A stretch of 52,168 bases of DNA from an uncultured Christensenella sp. (GTDB lineage Bacteria; Bacillota; Clostridia; Christensenellales; Borkfalkiaceae), in contig CAJUCM010000002.1 of assembly GCA_910585235.1 (NCBI GenBank), forward strand, positions 3,232 through 55,399. Reading direction: 5' to 3'. A program made the translations under genes and the position numbers. Below are positions 48,156-52,168 of the stretch, piece after piece (the stretch's first letter is position 1; the number at the start of each line of letters is the position of its first letter). The notes beneath the pieces were generated by a model. It saw nothing but the letters and a program-made list of their open reading frames with translations. It made no database searches and had not been told where the DNA came from.

Positions 48156-49874
48156 ATGGGTTATCAAGAGAACTACCAGACATGGCTGAACGATCCCCGT
48201 CTCGACGGGGAGACGAAGGCGGAGCTTCTTGCGATCGCGGACGACGAAAAAGAGAAAGAATACCGCTTCGGCGGCGAACTCGAATTTGGGACGGCGGGAA
48301 TGCGCGGTCTCATCGGCGGCGGAATGAATATGATGAATATTTACACCGTCATGCGCGCGACCGAGGGGCTGTCCCGCTATATCTGTTCGCTGGGCGAAGA
48401 GGCGAAAAAGAGGGGGGTCGTCATCTCCTACGATACGCGGAGAAAGAGCCGTCTCTTTGCCGAAAAATCCGCGGGCGTGCTTGCGAAAAACGGGATCAAG
48501 GCGTATCTTTTTTCCGATGTCCACCCCGTGCCGATGCTCTCGTATGCGGTGCGCTATCTGAATACGGTCGCGGGGATCATGGTGACGGCGTCGCACAATC
48601 CCAAAGAGTACAACGGCTATAAAGTCTATGGCGAGGACGGCGCGCAGATGTCGCCCGAAGCGACGGAAGTCGTCGTTAGAGAGATCGAAAAGATCACCGA
48701 TTATCTCTCCGTGACGGGCGACGAAAAAAGTCCGCTCATTTCTTTCGTTCCGGAGGAAGCGGATCAAACATACCTTGATGCGCTCTCTAAACTTACGCTC
48801 TCGAAAGAAGCGATCGAAAAGTGCGGAAAGGATCTCAGGCTCGTCTATACGCCCGTGCACGGTTCCGGCTATATTCCCGTGACGAAGATCCTTGCCCGCC
48901 TCGGCATCAACGTGACCGTCGTCGAGGAGCAGAAGAATCCCGATCCCGAATTTTCCACGGTGAAAGTTCCCAATCCCGAATTTAAGGAGACGCTTTCCAT
49001 GGGGATCGCGCTCGCAAATAAGATCCGTGCGGACGTGGTGTTCGGCACCGATCCCGATTCCGACCGTCTCGGCGTCGCCGTCAAGGACGACAAGGGCGAG
49101 TTTATCGCGCTTTCGGGCAATCAGGTGGGCATTCTTCTTCTCGACTATATTCTGACCCGCCTCAAAGAGGAGAACGCGCTCCCTGCAAACGCCGCCGTCG
49201 TGAAATCTTTTGTCACGACGGGAATGGCAAAGGCGATCGCGGACGACTTCGGGGTCAGCCTGTTCGAGACGCCCGTCGGGTTCAAGTTTATCGGTGAAAA
49301 AATCAAGGAATGGGAAAAGAGCGGGGAATACACATACATATTCGGTTTTGAGGAATCCTGCGGGTACCTGCGCGGCACGCACGCGCGCGATAAGGATGCG
49401 GTGGTCGCCTCCATGCTCGCCGCGGAAATGGTGTGCTATTATACTTATATCGGGAAGAGCGTCTATGCGCGCCTCATGGAAATATACCGTAAATACGGAT
49501 TCGTGCTCGATAAAAACGTCTCCGTGCAGTATTCGGGTCTGAACGCCATGAAGGAGATGAACGCCGTCGTCGATGCGCTCAAAACGGTCAAAGCCGAAAA
49601 GTTCGGTTCGTTCGCCGTTGCGGCGGTACGCGACTATTCCGCGTCGTTGAGAAAGACGCGCGACGGAAAGACGGAGACGCTCGATATTCCCAAATGCAAT
49701 TGCGTCTATTACGAACTCGAAGGCGGATCGTTCATTTGCGTCCGTCCGTCGGGCACGGAGCCGAAGCTCAAAATATATTATTCCGTGCGCGCCGAAAACG
49801 AGGCGAAGGCGAACGAGGAACTCGAAAAGGCAAAGAAGTCCGTCGAAGCGCTTTTGGAAAGCGTGAAGAAGTAA
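48156..49874 (+). CDS. Phosphoglucomutase/phosphomannomutase
   Basis: A 572-aa alpha-D-phosphohexomutase. Motifs in order: GTAGMRGLIG, active-site phosphoserine S146 in VTASHNPKEYNGYK, metal-binding DPDSDR, sugar-specificity loop GFEESCGYL, and phosphate-binding RPSGTEPKLK. The length is that of PgcA-type enzymes. It converts hexose 6-phosphate to hexose 1-phosphate for glycogen, cell-wall or, with mannose, GDP-mannose synthesis. GAGGGGAG precedes ATG 48156; the longer ORF start at 48126 has none. Confidence 0.93.
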   Translation: MGYQENYQTWLNDPRLDGETKAELLAIADDEKEKEYRFGGELEFGTAGMRGLIGGGMNMMNIYTVMRATEGLSRYICSLGEEAKKRGVVISYDTRRKSRLFAEKSAGVLAKNGIKAYLFSDVHPVPMLSYAVRYLNTVAGIMVTASHNPKEYNGYKVYGEDGAQMSPEATEVVVREIEKITDYLSVTGDEKSPLISFVPEEADQTYLDALSKLTLSKEAIEKCGKDLRLVYTPVHGSGYIPVTKILARLGINVTVVEEQKNPDPEFSTVKVPNPEFKETLSMGIALANKIRADVVFGTDPDSDRLGVAVKDDKGEFIALSGNQVGILLLDYILTRLKEENALPANAAVVKSFVTTGMAKAIADDFGVSLFETPVGFKFIGEKIKEWEKSGEYTYIFGFEESCGYLRGTHARDKDAVVASMLAAEMVCYYTYIGKSVYARLMEIYRKYGFVLDKNVSVQYSGLNAMKEMNAVVDALKTVKAEKFGSFAVAAVRDYSASLRKTRDGKTETLDIPKCNCVYYELEGGSFICVRPSGTEPKLKIYYSVRAENEAKANEELEKAKKSVEALLESVKK

Positions 49875-49890
49875 ATTTTTGCGGTTACGA

Positions 49891-50970
49891 ATGAAGAGAA
49901 GAACAAGGAATTTTATCAAAGGAGCGGCGGCGGTATTGTTCACCGCCGCTTGCGCTATATCGCTGTATGCGCCCTATCCTTCAAGATTTTCCGGCGGGGA
50001 AAGCTACGAATGCGTTTGGGCGGACGGGAGCGTGACAAAGGAAAGTTATACTTCCGCATATTCGAGCCTTGCGGGAATGGACGGGGAGAGTATATTTTTA
50101 TCGCGCGGCGGGCAGACGGGCAAGATCGACAGCTACGCAAAGACGGCGTATGAAATTCTTGAAAACGGCGATCTTGCGGTACTTCTCGAATGTACGGCGG
50201 AGGGTACGCGCATCGACTGCGCGGCGCTCTACCGCACTTTTTCGGATCGCGTCTGGTATGACGGTTCGTATTTTATCTGGACGGGCAACCATATCGAACG
50301 CGTTGCAAAAGCAAAGCGTAAAGAGATCGTCTTTATGGCGGGAAAGGTCACTTCCCGCATTCTCCGCGAGACGGGCGCTTCGACGGTGTATCTCCGCGCG
50401 GGCGCGGAACTTGAAACGTTGGCGTTTGTCGGGAGCGGGGTAAAAGAGGTTTACGCGGAGGAGCCCTATTCGCAGAGGGAGGGCGCGGTCTATCTGGATA
50501 CCGTGAGCGGAAAGCGGTTGCTTGCGGCAGTCGGAGACGGAAAAGAACTTGCTCTCGACGAAGATCTGATGTTTGCGGACGAGGGCGCGCTCCTCGCCTG
50601 CCGATCGCTCGTATCTCTTTCGTTGCCCTTTTTGGGCAATGCAAAGTCGCCGTCGGGTTCTCTGTTTACGGGCGAACTCGCATATCTCTTTTCCGACGGA
50701 AAGGAGTACGACGTTCCAAAAACGCTGTCGCGCGTTACGGTGACGGGAGGCAGGATCGTATCTTCCGCGTTCTATGCCTGTCCCGCAATCAGAGAGATCA
50801 ACGTCTGCAAGGTACAGGCAAATGAAATCTCGCGGACGGCTTTTGCGGGACTTTCTTCCCTCGAAGTTCTCCACACGCCGAATAGAGAAGCGGTTCTGAC
50901 GGGGCGGTTTACTTCCTATACGGCGGACTGCGGCTGCACCGTATTTAAGAGGGTTGGGGAAAAACCGTAA
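49891..50970 (+). CDS. Exported protein with BspA-like leucine-rich repeats
   Basis: A 359-aa protein with an N-terminal signal/anchor (KGAAAVLFTAACAISLYA). The body has short repeats of leucine-rich BspA/LRR_5 type, clearest near the end: IVSSAFYACPAIREINVCKVQANEISRTAF (part: SSAFYACPAIREIN) and AFAGLSSLEVLHTP. The middle is degenerate. It follows the mutase gene by 16 nt and may share its transcript. Proposed as a surface-exposed or adhesion-type protein; no catalytic motif visible. Start could also be 49879; the ribosome site is weak for both. Confidence 0.6.
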   Translation: MKRRTRNFIKGAAAVLFTAACAISLYAPYPSRFSGGESYECVWADGSVTKESYTSAYSSLAGMDGESIFLSRGGQTGKIDSYAKTAYEILENGDLAVLLECTAEGTRIDCAALYRTFSDRVWYDGSYFIWTGNHIERVAKAKRKEIVFMAGKVTSRILRETGASTVYLRAGAELETLAFVGSGVKEVYAEEPYSQREGAVYLDTVSGKRLLAAVGDGKELALDEDLMFADEGALLACRSLVSLSLPFLGNAKSPSGSLFTGELAYLFSDGKEYDVPKTLSRVTVTGGRIVSSAFYACPAIREINVCKVQANEISRTAFAGLSSLEVLHTPNREAVLTGRFTSYTADCGCTVFKRVGEKP

Positions 50971-51022
50971 AATTCATTTTCATTCACAAAAACATGACCC
51001 GTTCCGATATAATAATATAGTT

Positions 51023-51697
51023 ATGCGGATATGTTTTGTGTCGAGCGGGGACCTCGGAACTTATGAAAAAAAGCAGACGGACTGCGGTGCGGACGTCGTC
51101 TGTTTTTCTTTCATGGCGCTGGGGGAAGTGAGCTACGAAAAGGAACTGAAAGGGGAGACGAGTCTTTTCGAGGACGTCGCGCTACTCTCTAAGGAGGGGC
51201 AGAACGTCGTCGTGTGCGGCTGTTATTCCGATTCGCGGGGGATCCGCCGCAAATCCGTCGTCGTGGCGGACAGGGGCAGGATCCTGGGCGTTTCGGATAT
51301 GGTAAACCGTCTCGATTCCTGCGACTTCCGACCGGGCGCGGGCATTAAAATGTTCGATACCAAGGCGGGAAAAATCGGCATAATCGTCGCGGAGGACTTA
51401 TACTTTCCGCAGGTGTTCGAGACGATTTCACTGTGCGGGGCGGATATGGTTCTCTGCATTTTCGAGGAACTCAACGAAAGTCTGGAACAGGTGATCATCC
51501 GCGCAAATGCGTATCTTTACGGAGTACCCGTCTGCCTGTGCGCCTACGGATATGCGGAGGCGGCGGATATTGCGGGGAAACTCGCCTTTGCCTCCCCCGA
51601 CAATCCCTGCGTTTATGAAATGAAGCGGGAGCAGGAATATCATATCGTGGAGACCCGCAGGCGTGGGTTTTTTCTGCACAAAAAGAAGGGATTTTGA
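51023..51697 (+). CDS. Nitrilase-superfamily protein lacking the catalytic Cys
   Basis: A 224-aa carbon-nitrogen hydrolase-fold protein. Family landmarks are KIGIIVAEDLYFPQVFETI and ADMVLCIFE, DFRPGAG, and NAYLYGVPVCLCAYG. In active members the segment reads G-I-x-I-C-x-D-x-x-F-P. Here the Cys position is Ala123 (IVAEDLYFP), and the upstream Lys position (normally GxYxKxHL) reads GVSDMVNR. Two of the three catalytic residues therefore seem lost. It is shorter than usual (about 260-300 aa). Likely a catalytically dead regulator or a divergent enzyme. A TATAAT box is present near 51008; the start ATG 51023 has no clear ribosome site. Confidence 0.65.
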   Translation: MRICFVSSGDLGTYEKKQTDCGADVVCFSFMALGEVSYEKELKGETSLFEDVALLSKEGQNVVVCGCYSDSRGIRRKSVVVADRGRILGVSDMVNRLDSCDFRPGAGIKMFDTKAGKIGIIVAEDLYFPQVFETISLCGADMVLCIFEELNESLEQVIIRANAYLYGVPVCLCAYGYAEAADIAGKLAFASPDNPCVYEMKREQEYHIVETRRRGFFLHKKKGF

Positions 51698-51705
51698 TTT
51701 CCCGC

Positions 51706-51734
51706 TTGAAATCCGCTTTGCGCCGTGGTATAAT
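51706..51734 (+). promoter_or_regulatory. Promoter of the CBS-domain gene
   Basis: TTGAAA (51706-51711), 17-nt spacer, extended -10 TGGTATAAT (TATAAT at 51729-51734). The start codon is only about 7 nt after the -10, so the messenger is almost leaderless. Confidence 0.75.
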
Positions 51735-51740
51735 AAAGAT

Positions 51741-52168
51741 ATGAGTAACGCATTGGAATTTATTGCCGCCTATAACGCGATCGACGCCCGCATGAGAGCG
51801 CTCTATAAGGGAAAGGGAACGCTCGGTTTTTCCGATCTTGTACGCCGTCTGGCGCCCACGCAGTCCGTTTTGGGGAAATATGAGGACGAGCTCGTCGCCT
51901 TTGCGCGGCTGAGAAACGCGATCGTGCACAATACGACGACCGACCGCGTCATCGCCGAGCCGACCGACGAGGCGACCGCGCTCATTTGCAGGATCGCGAA
52001 CCTTATCACCGCGCCTCCCAAACTCAAAGAGTTGAAAAAGAAAGCGCCCGTCGTGGGGATCGAAAGCCATGAGAGCATTGCAAAAGCCGCAAAGCTGATC
52101 GCCAAAACGGGCTATTCCAATCTGCCCGTCTATCAGAACGGCAGATTTATAGGGATCGTCAACAACCG
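51741..52168 (+). CDS. CBS-domain protein (5' part, runs off the window)
   Basis: An ORF that starts at ATG 51741 and is still open at the window end (about 142 codons). Residues 1-95 are helical with a conserved-looking FARLRNAIVHNT, similar to HEPN/DUF4145-like helical bundles. Residues 105-142 begin a CBS domain (SIAKAAKLIAKTGYSNLPVYQNGRFIGIVNN, quoted only as TGYSNLPVY and GRFIGIVNN). CBS pairs bind adenine nucleotides and act as regulatory modules. The rest lies beyond the right edge. Confidence 0.65.
   Translation, partial: MSNALEFIAAYNAIDARMRALYKGKGTLGFSDLVRRLAPTQSVLGKYEDELVAFARLRNAIVHNTTTDRVIAEPTDEATALICRIANLITAPPKLKELKKKAPVVGIESHESIAKAAKLIAKTGYSNLPVYQNGRFIGIVNN

Noticed and set aside
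48063..49943. 626-aa minus-strand ORF opposite the phosphohexomutase gene
   Set aside because: It mirrors a strongly conserved enzyme gene, has no family motif and no ribosome site; long antisense ORFs follow from the codon bias here.
1..52168. CRISPR arrays or rRNA genes
   Set aside because: No regularly spaced repeats and no rRNA-like sequence were seen.

Overview
The window reads as a piece of a low-to-mid GC Clostridia (Firmicutes) chromosome, probably an uncultured gut anaerobe. The basis is strong AGGAGG-type ribosome sites, near-consensus TTGACA-17-TATAAT promoters, Gram-positive lipoproteins and C-terminal membrane anchors with no outer-membrane genes, a PTS-free mannoside locus with an ABC importer, and a typical prs-pth-mfd-PrsA-like housekeeping block. 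The genus cannot be read from sequence alone.

Layout. (1) 1 to about 7115: right part of an integrated mobile element that continues beyond the left edge. It has a plus-strand operon: Zot-family ATPase, two uncharacterised proteins, small winged-helix protein, adenine methylase, cytosine methylase that overlaps a second full-length ORF in another frame, and a HTH/zinc-finger replication-type protein. A hairpin-rich non-coding stretch (origin-like) follows, then a small-ORF/antisense module that looks like a type I toxin-antitoxin pair, and finally a 25-nt 3' fragment of a tRNA gene followed by a perfect 42-bp palindromic terminator (attR). (2) 7150 to 9900: an AT-rich accessory island holding a promoter-driven structured ncRNA with its own terminator, a 62-aa beta-flower-repeat protein between inverted repeats, and a DUF262/DUF1524 (GmrSD-type) nuclease-like protein. 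(3) 9746 to 11436: a Lsa-like ABC-F ribosome-protection gene with a leader peptide and attenuator, broken by a one-base frameshift. (4) 11536 to 17263: RadC, a two-component system and a large anchored transglutaminase-like protein. (5) 17456 to 37255: an alpha-mannoside utilisation locus: a PMI-ROK kinase fusion, a divergent GntR/LacI-type regulator, ABC importer (no ATPase), two large surface proteins, GH38 and GH92 mannosidases without signal peptides, a lyxose/mannose isomerase, a PfkB kinase and a class II aldolase. (6) 37423 to 52168: housekeeping genes (prs, pth, mfd, PrsA-like lipoprotein, uppP, phosphohexomutase) and small or uncharacterised genes, ending in a truncated CBS-domain gene.

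How they work together. In the mannoside locus, oligomannosides would be imported intact and trimmed in the cytoplasm by GH92 and GH38. Mannose can then enter glycolysis by two routes that are both encoded: ROK kinase plus PMI (one polypeptide), or isomerisation to fructose followed by PfkB kinase and aldolase.

Most interesting candidates: the dual-coding methylase region (3493-4623), the SD-sequestered 34-aa ORF with convergent antisense RNA (6567-6894), and the structured ncRNA whose first base is the first base of its closing stem (7247-7493). All functions are inferred from sequence reading only; no database search was run.
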